A DNA stretch of 64,000 bases from Candidatus Kurthia intestinigallinarum (GTDB lineage: Bacteria > Bacillota > Bacilli > Bacillales_A > Planococcaceae), in assembly GCF_003991225.1 (NCBI RefSeq), contig NZ_JTFC01000031.1, positions 310,001-374,000 on the forward strand, read 5' to 3'. The position numbers were made by a program, and so were the translations under genes. This document shows positions 38,245 to 46,217 of this stretch, one piece after another. Every line of letters starts with the position of its first letter. Within the stretch, counting starts at the first letter, position 1. A model generated the notes under the pieces. The model saw only the letters and a list, made by a program, of their open reading frames with translations. It ran no database searches and was not told the DNA's origin.

Positions 38245-39030
38245 TTATTCTCCTTTCAATCCACCATAACGGCGATTGCGCGATTGATAACTTTCTACTG
38301 CTTCTAGCAAATCTTTATCGCTAAATTCAGGCCAATGCACTTCTGTAAACCAAAATTCACTATAAGCAAGCTGCCATAATAGGAAGTTACTTAAGCGAAG
38401 CTCTCCACTGGTACGAATAAGCAAATCTGGATCTGGTAGCTGTGATGTCATTAAATGATTCGAAATTGTTTCTTCTGAAATGTCTTCCAAGCTTAACGTT
38501 CCATTTTGAACTTGGGTAACAATTTCTTGAACAGATAAAACCATTTCACGACGACTACCATAATTTAATGCAAAATTAAGTATCATACCTGTATTACTTG
38601 CAGTCGTATTCATCGCATTTTGAACAGCTTTTTGCGTATGTGTAGGTAATGCATCTATTTCGCCAATCATTCGAACACGAATATTTAACTCCATTAGTTC
38701 AGGTAAAAATGAAGTTAAAAATTCTTCTGGTAAGCGCATTAAAAATTCTACTTCTTTACGTGGACGTTTCCAGTTTTCTGTTGAGAAAGCATACAATGTC
38801 AACGCACCAATACCTACTTTATTTGCACAGCGCGTAATTGTACGTATATTTTTCATCCCTTCATGATGTCCTGCTACACGCGGTAGAGCACGCTTTTGTG
38901 CCCAACGACCATTGCCATCCATAATAATCGCAATGTGTTGTGGTACGCTCTCACTACGCACTTTTAACATGCGTTCTTGTAATGTAGCGTCCTTTTTATC
39001 TGTTTTTCTCCATCCGAGTTTATCTAACAT
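38245..39030 (-). CDS. uppS: Undecaprenyl diphosphate synthase
   Basis: UppS extends farnesyl diphosphate with isopentenyl units in cis to make the C55 lipid carrier for wall synthesis. The catalytic Asp38 is in IIMDGNGRWA, and the motifs LTLYAFSTENWKRP and DLLIRTSGELRLSNFLLWQ are complete. The 261-residue length is usual. It heads the uppS-cdsA-dxr-rasP unit after the frr terminator, and its ribosome site is GGAGG. Confidence 0.96.
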   Translation of the reverse strand: MLDKLGWRKTDKKDATLQERMLKVRSESVPQHIAIIMDGNGRWAQKRALPRVAGHHEGMKNIRTITRCANKVGIGALTLYAFSTENWKRPRKEVEFLMRLPEEFLTSFLPELMELNIRVRMIGEIDALPTHTQKAVQNAMNTTASNTGMILNFALNYGSRREMVLSVQEIVTQVQNGTLSLEDISEETISNHLMTSQLPDPDLLIRTSGELRLSNFLLWQLAYSEFWFTEVHWPEFSDKDLLEAVESYQSRNRRYGGLKGE

Positions 39031-39075
39031 TTAAAATCCTCCACTAGCTTGCATATCGGAACGTATACTTCATCT

Positions 39076-39081
39076 ATCATA
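39076..39081 (-). promoter_or_regulatory. Possible extended -10 of uppS
   Basis: TGTTATGAT on the minus strand lies 46 bases before uppS and beyond the frr terminator. There is no clear -35 box. Confidence 0.4.
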
Positions 39082-39112
39082 ACAAAAATAACATTCTTTT
39101 TCCTCTATATCA

Positions 39113-39152
39113 CTAAAAAAGACGTCCCTATTATATAGAGGACGTCTTTTTA
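39113..39152 (-). terminator. Rho-independent terminator after frr
   Basis: Arms AAAAAGACGTCC (39140-39151 side) and GGACGTCTTTTTT pair around an 11- to 12-base loop, with T-run, 16 bases after the frr stop. Confidence 0.92.
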
Positions 39153-39167
39153 TTTTGGAAAGTTCTA

Positions 39168-39725
39168 TTAAACTGATAGAATTTCTTTTTCTTTTTCAGC
39201 AGCTAGTTCATCAATTTCTTTGATGTGATCATCAGTTAATTTTTGAACATCATCGCTATATCCACGTAAATCATCTTCTGTAATTTCGCCAGCTTTTTCA
39301 GCTTTTTTGAAATCATCATTTACATCACGACGGATATTACGAACAGCAACTTTCGCTTCTTCAGCTTCTTTTTTCACCACTTTTACAAGATCTTTACGAC
39401 GTTCTTCTGTAAGCGCTGGGATTGTTAAGCGAATTACTGAACCATCATTTGTTGGTGTAATACCAAGATCTGATTTTAAGATTGCTTTTTCAATATCGCC
39501 TAAAATTGTTTTATCATATGGTTGGATGACTAAAAGTCGAGCTTCAGGAACTGAAATACCTGCCATTTGATTTAATGGTGTTGGAGCTCCGTAATAGTCA
39601 ACAGAAATACGGTCTAATAGTGAAGCATTTGCACGACCTGCGCGGATTGCCGCAAGTGCACGAGAAAATGCATCAATTGCTTTAGACATACGATCTGTTG
39701 CTTGATCGATAACTTGTTTTGACAT
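39168..39725 (-). CDS. frr: Ribosome recycling factor
   Basis: A 185-residue RRF, the standard length. With EF-G it splits post-termination ribosomes. Family signatures are [14 protein letters not shown] near 28-41, [15 protein letters not shown]-type sequence ([13 protein letters not shown]), and the long C-terminal helix ending KEKEILSV. It follows pyrH by 18 bases behind AGGAGG, the usual order. Confidence 0.96.
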   Translation of the reverse strand: MSKQVIDQATDRMSKAIDAFSRALAAIRAGRANASLLDRISVDYYGAPTPLNQMAGISVPEARLLVIQPYDKTILGDIEKAILKSDLGITPTNDGSVIRLTIPALTEERRKDLVKVVKKEAEEAKVAVRNIRRDVNDDFKKAEKAGEITEDDLRGYSDDVQKLTDDHIKEIDELAAEKEKEILSV

Positions 39726-39743
39726 GCTTAATCCTCCTGAGTT

Positions 39744-40460
39744 TTATTTATGCACTGTAGTACCGATTTTTTCGCCCATTACAGCACGTTTGATGTTTCC
39801 ATCTTCTAATAATGAGAATACTACTAAATCGATATCATTGTCCATGCATAACGTTGAAGCAGTTGAATCCATTACTTGTAATCCTTTTTGAATAACATCT
39901 AAATATGTCAATTCTTCGTACTTAACAGCATTTTCATCAACTTGTGGATCTGCAGAGTATACACCATCTACATTATTTTTCGCCATTAAAATGACATCTG
40001 CGCCAATTTCAGCTGCACGCAATGAAGCCGTTGTATCAGTAGAGAAGTATGGGTTACCTGTACCGGCAGCAAAGATTACTACACGTTTTTTCTCTAAATG
40101 ACGAACTGCTTTACGACGAATGTAAGGTTCAGCAACTTGTGTCATCACAATTGAAGATTGTACACGAGTTGGTACACCTAGGTTTTCTAATGAATCTTGT
40201 AAAGCTAAAGCATTCATAACAGTCGCTAACATGCCCATATAATCTGCATTGGCACGCTCCATACCCATTTCTGCTCCAATTTTACCTCTCCAAATGTTCC
40301 CGCCACCTACTACTAAGGCAACTTCCACTCCTAAGTCTACTACGTCTTTAATTTGCGCTGCTACTGATTTAACAACTTTTGGTGCTAGGCCGAAACCTGC
40401 TTCACCAGCTAGTGCTTCCCCACTTAATTTAATGACTACGCGTTTATATTGTTCTGGCAT
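39744..40460 (-). CDS. pyrH: UMP kinase
   Basis: A 238-residue bacterial UMP kinase of the amino-acid kinase fold, making UDP for pyrimidine nucleotides. [12 protein letters not shown] at the N-terminus binds phosphate, VGGGNIWRG (50-59 region) follows, and [16 protein letters not shown] near 135 forms the UMP site. It is usually hexameric and allosterically controlled by GTP and UTP. It lies between tsf and frr; the ribosome site is GGAGG (reading GAGGTCT region) before ATG 40460. Confidence 0.95.
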   Translation of the reverse strand: MPEQYKRVVIKLSGEALAGEAGFGLAPKVVKSVAAQIKDVVDLGVEVALVVGGGNIWRGKIGAEMGMERANADYMGMLATVMNALALQDSLENLGVPTRVQSSIVMTQVAEPYIRRKAVRHLEKKRVVIFAAGTGNPYFSTDTTASLRAAEIGADVILMAKNNVDGVYSADPQVDENAVKYEELTYLDVIQKGLQVMDSTASTLCMDNDIDLVVFSLLEDGNIKRAVMGEKIGTTVHK

Positions 40461-40490
40461 AAGCTCTTTAGACCTCCATATTTTTTTCTT

Positions 40491-40525
40491 GAAAAATAGG
40501 GAACACGGTGTTACTGTGCTCCCTA
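40491..40525 (-). terminator. Rho-independent terminator between tsf and pyrH
   Basis: TAGGGAGCAC pairs with GTGTTCCCTA (one G-U pair; 40497-40506 and 40516-40525), followed by TTTTTC on the minus strand. Confidence 0.85.
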
Positions 40526-40553
40526 CTTTAATAAAACTATTTGATTGAAAAAA

Positions 40554-41432
40554 TTAGTTACCTTTAACTTGGTTCATAACTTCTTCTGCAAAGTTATCTT
40601 CACGTTTTTCGATACCTTCGCCTACTTCGTAACGTACAAATTCAGTTACTTTAGCGTCGCCTAAGAATTTAGCAACAGTTTCATCTGGATTTTTAACGAA
40701 TGGTTGGTCAAGTAAGCAAATTTCTTTGAAGTATTTGTTTAAACGGCCTTCTACCATTTTAGCAACGATGTTTTCAGGTTTACCTTCATTTAAAGCTTGT
40801 TCAGTTAAAACTTTACGTTCGTGTTCAACTTCTTCAGAAGAAATTTGGTCGTGAGAAACATATTTAGGGTTGATTGCAGCAATATGCATAGCTACATCTT
40901 TCGCTTTAGCAGCGTCAGTAGTGCCTTCAACAACAGTTAATACACCAATACGACCGCCCATGTGTAAATAAGCGCCGAAAGCATCAGCATCTGTTTTAGT
41001 TTCGATTACGAAACGACGAAGAGTAATTTTTTCACCGATAGTAGCGATTGCTGATGAAATATGTTCAGCAACAGTTGCGCCACTTTCCATTTTAGATTCT
41101 AAAGCTGCTTCAACATTTTCAGGTTTTGCAGATAATAATTGTTCAGCTAATTCTTTAACTAAAGTTTGGAAACCTTCGTTTTTAGCAACGAAATCAGTTT
41201 CAGCATTTACTTCTAAAAGTACAGCTTCATTACCTTTTTCGGCGATGAAAGTAGTACCTTCTGCCGCGATACGGTCAGCTTTTTTACCAGCTGCAGCTAA
41301 GCCTTTTTCGCGTAAGAAATCTACAGCCGCTTGGATATCTCCATCAGTTTGTACTAATGCTTTTTTACAATCCATCATTCCAGCACCAGTTTTTTCACGT
41401 AATTCTTTAACCATTTTAGCAGTTACTGCCAT
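40554..41432 (-). CDS. tsf: Elongation factor Ts
   Basis: A 292-residue EF-Ts that recharges EF-Tu with GTP. The N-terminal UBA-like domain has [16 protein letters not shown] (10-25). The core includes [13 protein letters not shown], the Asp-Phe contact for EF-Tu. The C-terminal [18 protein letters not shown] is also usual. It follows rpsB with a strong terminator between them, so part of its transcription is probably by read-through. The ribosome site is AGGAGG. Confidence 0.97.
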   Translation of the reverse strand: MAVTAKMVKELREKTGAGMMDCKKALVQTDGDIQAAVDFLREKGLAAAGKKADRIAAEGTTFIAEKGNEAVLLEVNAETDFVAKNEGFQTLVKELAEQLLSAKPENVEAALESKMESGATVAEHISSAIATIGEKITLRRFVIETKTDADAFGAYLHMGGRIGVLTVVEGTTDAAKAKDVAMHIAAINPKYVSHDQISSEEVEHERKVLTEQALNEGKPENIVAKMVEGRLNKYFKEICLLDQPFVKNPDETVAKFLGDAKVTEFVRYEVGEGIEKREDNFAEEVMNQVKGN

Positions 41433-41470
41433 TGATAGTTCCTCCTATACAATTGAAAAGTTTATTTTTC

Positions 41471-41510
41471 TCAAAAAAAGGTGATAAGAGGGATTATCCG
41501 CTTATCACCT
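41471..41510 (-). terminator. Rho-independent terminator between rpsB and tsf
   Basis: Perfect 10-base arms at 41479-41488 and 41501-41510 with a 12-base loop, then seven T on the minus strand. Confidence 0.9.
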
Positions 41511-41527
41511 GTCTCTAAAATAAGAAA

Positions 41528-42256
41528 TTACTCAGCTGAAGCTGCTTCTGTAGCTTCAACTTGCGCTTCTTCTTCACCTTGTTTAGACTCGATTAAAGCA
41601 TCAGCCATTTTAGAAGTGATTAATTTTACAGCGCGGATTGCGTCATCGTTTGATGGAATAACGTAATCAATTTCATCTGGATCACAGTTAGTATCAACCA
41701 TAGCCACGATTGGAATGTTTAATTTGTGTGCTTCTGCAACAGCAATACGTTCTTTGCGAGGATCAACAACAAACATTACATCTGGAATAGCTTGCATATC
41801 ACGGATACCGCCTAAGAAGCGTACAAGACGTTCATGTTGTTTTTTAAGTTGAACAACTTCTTTTTTAGGAAGTACTTCGAAAGTACCGTCTTCTTCCATA
41901 CGTTCGATTTCTTTTAAACGAGCGATACGTTTTTGAATAGTACCAAAGTTAGTTAATGTACCACCTAACCAGCGTTGGTTGATGTAGTAGTTACCTGAAC
42001 GTTCAGCTTCTTCTTTAATAGCTTCTTGAGCTTGTTTTTTAGTACCAACAAAAAGAACTTTACCGCCTTCTTCGCCAACTTGACGCATGAAGTTATAAGC
42101 TTCTTCTAATTTTTTAACTGTTTTTTGTAAATCGATAATGTAGATACCGTTACGTTCAACAAAGATGAATTTTTTCATTTTTGGATTCCAACGGCGAGTT
42201 TGGTGACCGAAGTGTACACCAGCTTCTAGTAATTGTTTCATTGAAATTACTGACAT
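41528..42256 (-). CDS. rpsB: Ribosomal protein S2
   Basis: A 242-residue S2. The ATG at 42256 ([18 protein letters not shown]) lies behind AGGAGG; a basic 15-residue upstream extension is non-coding. Hallmarks are [24 protein letters not shown], and the C-terminal third with [14 protein letters not shown]. The last 25 residues are acidic and Ala/Glu-rich. S2 joins the 30S body late in assembly. It has its own promoter and a folded leader, and is not part of the upstream flagellar transcript. Confidence 0.96.
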   Translation of the reverse strand: MSVISMKQLLEAGVHFGHQTRRWNPKMKKFIFVERNGIYIIDLQKTVKKLEEAYNFMRQVGEEGGKVLFVGTKKQAQEAIKEEAERSGNYYINQRWLGGTLTNFGTIQKRIARLKEIERMEEDGTFEVLPKKEVVQLKKQHERLVRFLGGIRDMQAIPDVMFVVDPRKERIAVAEAHKLNIPIVAMVDTNCDPDEIDYVIPSNDDAIRAVKLITSKMADALIESKQGEEEAQVEATEAASAE

Positions 42257-42296
42257 GATTTGGTTCCTCCTAAAGGTTTTTGATTTAATTTTCCTC

Positions 42297-42360
42297 CGCA
42301 TTCATCATTTATATAGAGAACTTTAATTATTCAAAGCACCACCCTATATATCAGAATGCG
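42297..42360 (-). promoter_or_regulatory. Structured leader of rpsB
   Basis: Three nested stems can form: CGCATTC/GAATGCG (42297-42303 with 42354-42360), CTATATA/TATATAG (42310-42316 with 42344-42350), and CTTT/AAAG (42321-42324 with 42333-42336). It ends just after the likely transcription start and 40 bases before the start codon. Ribosomal-protein feedback is an inference. Confidence 0.55.
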
Positions 42361-42384
42361 TGTGTAATAATAACACCAATTGTT

Positions 42385-42413
42385 AATATACCATAGTCCC
42401 TATTCACTAGCAA
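42385..42413 (-). promoter_or_regulatory. Sigma-A promoter of rpsB
   Basis: TTGCTA (42408-42413) and TATATT (42385-42390) are spaced by exactly 17 bases on the minus strand, in the gap after swrB. Confidence 0.7.
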
Positions 42414-42427
42414 CTATTTTTATTTAG

Positions 42428-42931
42428 TTATTGTTGAAATTTTAGTAATAATTCAATTTCTGTTTTACCTCTATTTACTCTTTTAGCAATGTCTGAAATA
42501 GAAAGTCCTTTTTTATACATTTGAATTACTTGCTCTTCAACTGTAAGTTTATTTTCATCAGATTTTTTGGTTTGATATGCTTTTTTAACATAGGCTTTAG
42601 GGACCTTGAAGTTGTTTTGTATTGTTTCTATTTCATCGTCACGATCAGCTGTATTTTTTGTATACACTGAGCTATCTTGCTTATTAATAAACGATGATAA
42701 GTTATTCGTAGATTGTTTTTTTATCGTTTTCATCTCTTGAATCAAACGATTATTTTCATCTTTCATTTCAGCTAAATAAGCTCCTATGGCATCATCCATA
42801 TCGTCTTTCATGCGCTGTTGTTTTTCTTCTACTTCTTTTAAAGAAGAAATCTTGAGGTTTAAAAGAACGATAAAATAAAAACTTAGACACTGAGCAATGA
42901 CAAGAAAAATAATAATTATGCTGAGCATCAT
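42428..42931 (-). CDS. swrB: SwrB/YlxL-like membrane protein
   Basis: A 167-residue protein, the same length as B. subtilis SwrB. One N-terminal membrane segment (about 3-26) is followed by a coiled coil (30-75) and a polar linker. A C-terminal helix-turn-helix-like motif follows (VIQMYKKGLSISDIAKRVNRGKTEIELLL, here described in parts: GLSISDIAKRVNRG at about 140-153). SwrB promotes flagellar export-gate assembly and SigD activity. Position between sigD and rpsB fits ylxL. The start is one of two adjacent ATG codons behind AGGAG. Confidence 0.82.
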   Translation of the reverse strand: MMLSIIIIFLVIAQCLSFYFIVLLNLKISSLKEVEEKQQRMKDDMDDAIGAYLAEMKDENNRLIQEMKTIKKQSTNNLSSFINKQDSSVYTKNTADRDDEIETIQNNFKVPKAYVKKAYQTKKSDENKLTVEEQVIQMYKKGLSISDIAKRVNRGKTEIELLLKFQQ

Positions 42932-42939
42932 TGTATCTC

Positions 42940-43248
42940 CTAACCACTAAAATCAAAAAAATTACCCTTAAATGGATGTTGCGTTGAATGTTCTTTTGAT
43001 TGGTATTTTTCTTTTTTTGAATGTGATGATTCATTAGATTTTTTTCGTTTATCTGGGTGTTCATCTCCGACTTTCGATGTATCTTCTGACTTTAAAACAG
43101 TCGTCCGATTTTTCAACGTCTGTTTTTCTGTAGCCATTTGAGCCATTGATTGATTACCATTAACATATTGCTGCGCATTATCAGCCATCTTACCAGCTTC
43201 AAACGTTTTAGGTAACGCAATTTGAAGTTCAATACTTTTTAATGACAT
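42940..43248 (-). CDS. Hypothetical hydrophilic protein between sigD and swrB
   Basis: A 102-residue protein with a good ribosome site (GGGGGG, 6 bases before ATG). Its first 25 residues (LKSIELQIALPKTFEAGK) look folded and conserved in style. The rest is polar, rich in Lys, Ser, Glu and His, and probably disordered, ending FKGNFFDFSG. There is no signal peptide or membrane segment. I do not recognise a named family with certainty; similar small proteins occur beside sigD in other Bacillales. Its place between sigD and swrB, with 8- and 18-base gaps, suggests a role in motility control or export. Confidence 0.7.
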   Translation of the reverse strand: MSLKSIELQIALPKTFEAGKMADNAQQYVNGNQSMAQMATEKQTLKNRTTVLKSEDTSKVGDEHPDKRKKSNESSHSKKEKYQSKEHSTQHPFKGNFFDFSG

Positions 43249-43266
43249 TACATTCCCCCCATTAAA

Positions 43267-44034
43267 TTATAAGTTTCTCATTTCTTCTGTTAGTAAGTTA
43301 CGTAATTTAAATAAGGCTTTTGAATGTATTTGTGAAATTCTGGAAGTTGATAATTCTAACATTTCACCTATTTCTGTTAGCGTCATTTCTTCTGTGTAAA
43401 AAAGACTTAATACTAATTGCTCTTTATCATTTAATTTTAAAATACTTGCAGATAAATCTTGTATTAACTCTGCTTGCATTGCTTCTTGTTCCGGTGTTTT
43501 GATTGAATCATCTCGAATTGAAAAAGTTTTATTATCTGATTCATCATCCTGTAATTGTTCATCCATTGATAAAATATTTGAAGCAAAATGTTCTCGAACC
43601 GTTTGAAACACTTCATCAACCGTTATATTTAATTCAATCGCTACTTCCTCAGGTGTCACATGCCTTTGCAATCTTTGTTCCATTTCTTCAATAAGCATAT
43701 CCATTTTCTTTGTTTTCTCACGCGCTGAACGTGGTAGCCAATCTTCTTTTCTAAGTCCATCAATAATAGCACCGCGCACTCGAAATGAAGCATACGTATC
43801 AAATTTCAAATCCCGTGTAGGATCAAATTTATTTAAAGCATCAAATAATCCCATCATACCTAAACTATTTAGTTCATCACGCGACACACTTTTAGGTAAT
43901 CCAACAGCAATTCTTTGCACATGGTAAGATACTAATGGCTTATACTTTCGCATTAGTACGTCTCCTGCATGAGGATCTCGATTGGCCTTCCAACTTTGCC
44001 ATAGTTTTTGCTCTTCTACTGAAGTTGTTTGCAT
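43267..44034 (-). CDS. sigD: Motility sigma factor SigD (sigma-28)
   Basis: A 255-residue FliA/SigD-type sigma factor. The ATG at 44034 lies 7 bases after GGAGGG. Region 2 contains LNSLGMMGLFDALNKFDP and FDTYASFRVRGAIIDGLRKEDWLPR. Region 3 follows, and region 4 ends with EEMTLTEIGEMLELSTSRISQIHSKA. It directs late flagellar, chemotaxis and autolysin genes (TAAA/GCCGATAT-type promoters), and FlgM normally restrains it. A gap of 229 bases with a palindromic element and a sigma-A-like promoter separates it from the che genes. Confidence 0.96.
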   Translation of the reverse strand: MQTTSVEEQKLWQSWKANRDPHAGDVLMRKYKPLVSYHVQRIAVGLPKSVSRDELNSLGMMGLFDALNKFDPTRDLKFDTYASFRVRGAIIDGLRKEDWLPRSAREKTKKMDMLIEEMEQRLQRHVTPEEVAIELNITVDEVFQTVREHFASNILSMDEQLQDDESDNKTFSIRDDSIKTPEQEAMQAELIQDLSASILKLNDKEQLVLSLFYTEEMTLTEIGEMLELSTSRISQIHSKALFKLRNLLTEEMRNL

Positions 44035-44073
44035 CAAATTACCCTCCTCACTCTATCTACATTCCCTTCAATT

Positions 44074-44079
44074 ATTATA
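44074..44079 (-). promoter_or_regulatory. Likely promoter of sigD (extended -10)
   Basis: The minus strand reads TGCTATAAT, a perfect -10 with TGn extension, 39 bases before the sigD start. The -35 region is poor. Confidence 0.6.
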
Positions 44080-44130
44080 GCAAATCTCACCTATATTTTG
44101 GAATGTATATACAACAGAATATGCGTAAAT

Positions 44131-44260
44131 AAAAGGATTACCCCTAATAAATTTACTTACCATTTAAGAATTTGTAGAATTCAGAGAAAAATCTTCTAAT
44201 AAAATTTCCCTTTACAATTTTCAGATTCTTAAGGTGATTAGAAATAGGGATAATCCTTCT
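44131..44260. repeat. Nested palindromic element before sigD (MITE-like or long terminator)
   Basis: The outer arms 44133-44146 and 44245-44258 match as an inverted repeat at 13 of 14 bases. Inner arms 44164-44171 and 44225-44232 are perfect over 8 bases and extend with one mismatch. Both ends carry T-rich runs outward. It could be a small palindromic mobile element or a long hairpin that separates the che transcript from sigD. Confidence 0.5.
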
Positions 44261-44263
44261 TTT

Positions 44264-44608
44264 TTAGCTTTCTTGGGCCATTAACGTTTTCACTACTTTT
44301 GCTACTTCTTTTGCCTGTGTTTCTTCTATATCATTTTTCTCTATAGTTATTGACTGGTTTGTTACTTGATTTTGTTCTTGTTGTTCAGCTACTTGTTCTT
44401 CTATTAAAATTTCTTCTGATTTTGGATTATAGAAAGCATAACCTATTAAGAATCGAACAACGAACGTTGTAATAAATACAACAAATGCTACAGTGAAAGA
44501 TTGAATAAGAATCTCACCTGGTGTGCGAGCTGTTTGAAATATTAATAAAAAGTAAATGGCAAAAGATCCAAGTGCTGCCCAACAATTAATATAAAATGAG
44601 CCTGCCAT
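44264..44608 (-). CDS. Hypothetical two-helix membrane protein after cheD
   Basis: A 114-residue protein with two membrane segments (about 8-25 and 37-58) and a polar, Glu/Gln-rich C-terminal half ending KVVKTLMAQES. Its ATG overlaps the cheD stop codon by one base (TAATG), so it is translated with the flagellar/chemotaxis operon. I do not recognise a family. The shape (short loops, long polar tail) would allow a scaffold or stator role at the membrane, but no function can be assigned. B. subtilis has no gene at this spot. Confidence 0.75.
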   Translation of the reverse strand: MAGSFYINCWAALGSFAIYFLLIFQTARTPGEILIQSFTVAFVVFITTFVVRFLIGYAFYNPKSEEILIEEQVAEQQEQNQVTNQSITIEKNDIEETQAKEVAKVVKTLMAQES

Positions 44609-45105
44609 TAAATATCTTTCACTCCTTGATTTACAGTACGTATTTGTAATTTTGAGGTTTGAGGATTAAATTCAATCGTACGACCACTATTACCCCCAGT
44701 ATCCTCAGAAACAATTGGAATACCAAACTTTCGTAGTTGATTTTTTACGGCTTCTACATTACGTGGTCCTATACGCATAGAATCTTGATTTGATGTGAAT
44801 TTAAACATTTGCGCGCCACCAGCAATTTTAGCTTTCAACTTAACTGCATTAGCGCCCTTCAATTTCATTGCATCAATTAAAGCGGGAACACCTGTGTCAG
44901 CAAATTTCGCAACGGTCAGCTGATCACCTCTACTCAAAGATGAATCTGGCAACATAACATGGACAAGACCTGCTACTTGCTTTACCTCATCATATATAAC
45001 AACACCTACACAAGAACCTAATCCTGATGTTCGAATCGTCTGCTTTTGCGTTGCCACATCTAATTGTGCAATCCCTACTTTAACAACATCTAGACTTGTA
45101 AACAT
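44608..45105 (-). CDS. cheD: Chemoreceptor glutamine deamidase CheD
   Basis: A 165-residue CheD, close to the 166 of B. subtilis, from the ATG at 45105. The catalytic Cys is in LGSCVGVVIYD (about 30-40), His in GLVHVMLPDS and Thr in the following strand. The motif KAKIAGGAQMF binds CheC. CheD deamidates receptor glutamines and stimulates the phosphatase CheC. Upstream in-frame GTG/TTG codons overlap cheC and are less well placed. Confidence 0.93.
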   Translation of the reverse strand: MFTSLDVVKVGIAQLDVATQKQTIRTSGLGSCVGVVIYDEVKQVAGLVHVMLPDSSLSRGDQLTVAKFADTGVPALIDAMKLKGANAVKLKAKIAGGAQMFKFTSNQDSMRIGPRNVEAVKNQLRKFGIPIVSEDTGGNSGRTIEFNPQTSKLQIRTVNQGVKDI

Positions 45106-45106
45106 A

Positions 45107-45736
45107 TTATCCAACACCTAATGATGTAAAAATTGTAGAAAATGAATTTGGGTCTGGAATCAAGAAAAAGTGACCGCTGACTTCTTCTTTAGCATTTTCT
45201 TCATGTTCAATAATTGATGTATCTATTACAATTACATAATCACTAATTTGAGATACTTCTATTAATCCGATACTAATAATTGCACCAAACATATCGCTCG
45301 CTAACGCAGGAGGAGTTGGATATAATTTTAGCTTTGTAAAGTCCGAAAGTGCAGATAAATACGAACCCGATAAAATATTTCCCATTTCTTGCATAGCTGA
45401 GAGTCCTAATTCTGAAGGTGATTGCGCAAAATCAAAAGATTTTTCATGGATTAATTTTCGAATTAATTGGTTCGCTTGTTCTACTGGCATGATAAAAAAC
45501 ATTCCTCCAGCTACATCCCCCTCGATTCTCAAATAAATTCCGGTAACAAAAGTTTCTGCTCCGCCTACACGTTCCATCATATCGTTGAATGATACCATTT
45601 CTACTTGAGGTACATGCATATCTATCTTCGTATTAAGTAATGTAGATAAAGCTGTTGCCGCGTGTGCAGCTCCGATATTCCCAATTTCTTTCAGGACATC
45701 TAAATGAAAAGAGGTAATATTTTGTTGAATATCCAT
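45107..45736 (-). CDS. cheC: CheY-P phosphatase CheC
   Basis: A 209-residue CheC, identical in length to the B. subtilis protein. Two phosphatase helices are visible: LKEIGNIGAAHAATALS near the N-terminus and SAMQEMGNILSGSYLSAL in the middle, each with the E-x2-N pair. It removes phosphate from CheY and is activated by CheD, encoded next. It follows cheW by 14 bases. Confidence 0.94.
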   Translation of the reverse strand: MDIQQNITSFHLDVLKEIGNIGAAHAATALSTLLNTKIDMHVPQVEMVSFNDMMERVGGAETFVTGIYLRIEGDVAGGMFFIMPVEQANQLIRKLIHEKSFDFAQSPSELGLSAMQEMGNILSGSYLSALSDFTKLKLYPTPPALASDMFGAIISIGLIEVSQISDYVIVIDTSIIEHEENAKEEVSGHFFLIPDPNSFSTIFTSLGVG

Positions 45737-45750
45737 CTAAAAATCCTCTC

Positions 45751-46203
45751 TTATTTTAACGTACTTAGTACTTTTTCTAAGTTTAATAGAATCAATAGAC
45801 GATTTCCTATGTTTGCGACACCTGAAATAAATTCTTCTTCTAATGAACCAACGACTTCTGGTTGTGGTTCAATTGTCTCTTTTTGAATATCCATTACATC
45901 GTTCGCTGCATCTACAATAAATCCAACTTCCATATCTTCTTCAGAAATTATAATAATACGCGTATTTTCGCTGCTCACAGTTGTTGTAACACCAAAACGA
46001 TCACGTAAATCAATAATTGGTGTTACAACTCCACGTAAATTAATGACGCCTTTTACATAATGCGCTGTACGTGGTACACGCGTAATATGCATCATTTTTT
46101 CAATTCCTTGAACTTGTTCAACAGGTAATGCATATTCCTTGTCTCCTAATTGAAAAACAATTACTTTCATTACTTCGACGTCCATTGCTACATTTTCTGT
46201 CAT
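45751..46203 (-). CDS. cheW: Chemotaxis coupling protein CheW
   Basis: A 150-residue CheW with the SH3-like adaptor fold. The ATG at 46203 lies 6 bases after GAGAGGTG. Typical sequences are VFQLGDKEYALPVEQV, VPRTAHYVKGVINLRGVVTPI split over the middle (VKGVINLRG at about 90), and the FIVDAANDVMDI helix. It couples receptors to CheA at the membrane arrays. It follows cheA by 14 bases. Confidence 0.94.
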   Translation of the reverse strand: MTENVAMDVEVMKVIVFQLGDKEYALPVEQVQGIEKMMHITRVPRTAHYVKGVINLRGVVTPIIDLRDRFGVTTTVSSENTRIIIISEEDMEVGFIVDAANDVMDIQKETIEPQPEVVGSLEEEFISGVANIGNRLLILLNLEKVLSTLK

Positions 46204-46217
46204 TTCTAACACCTCTC

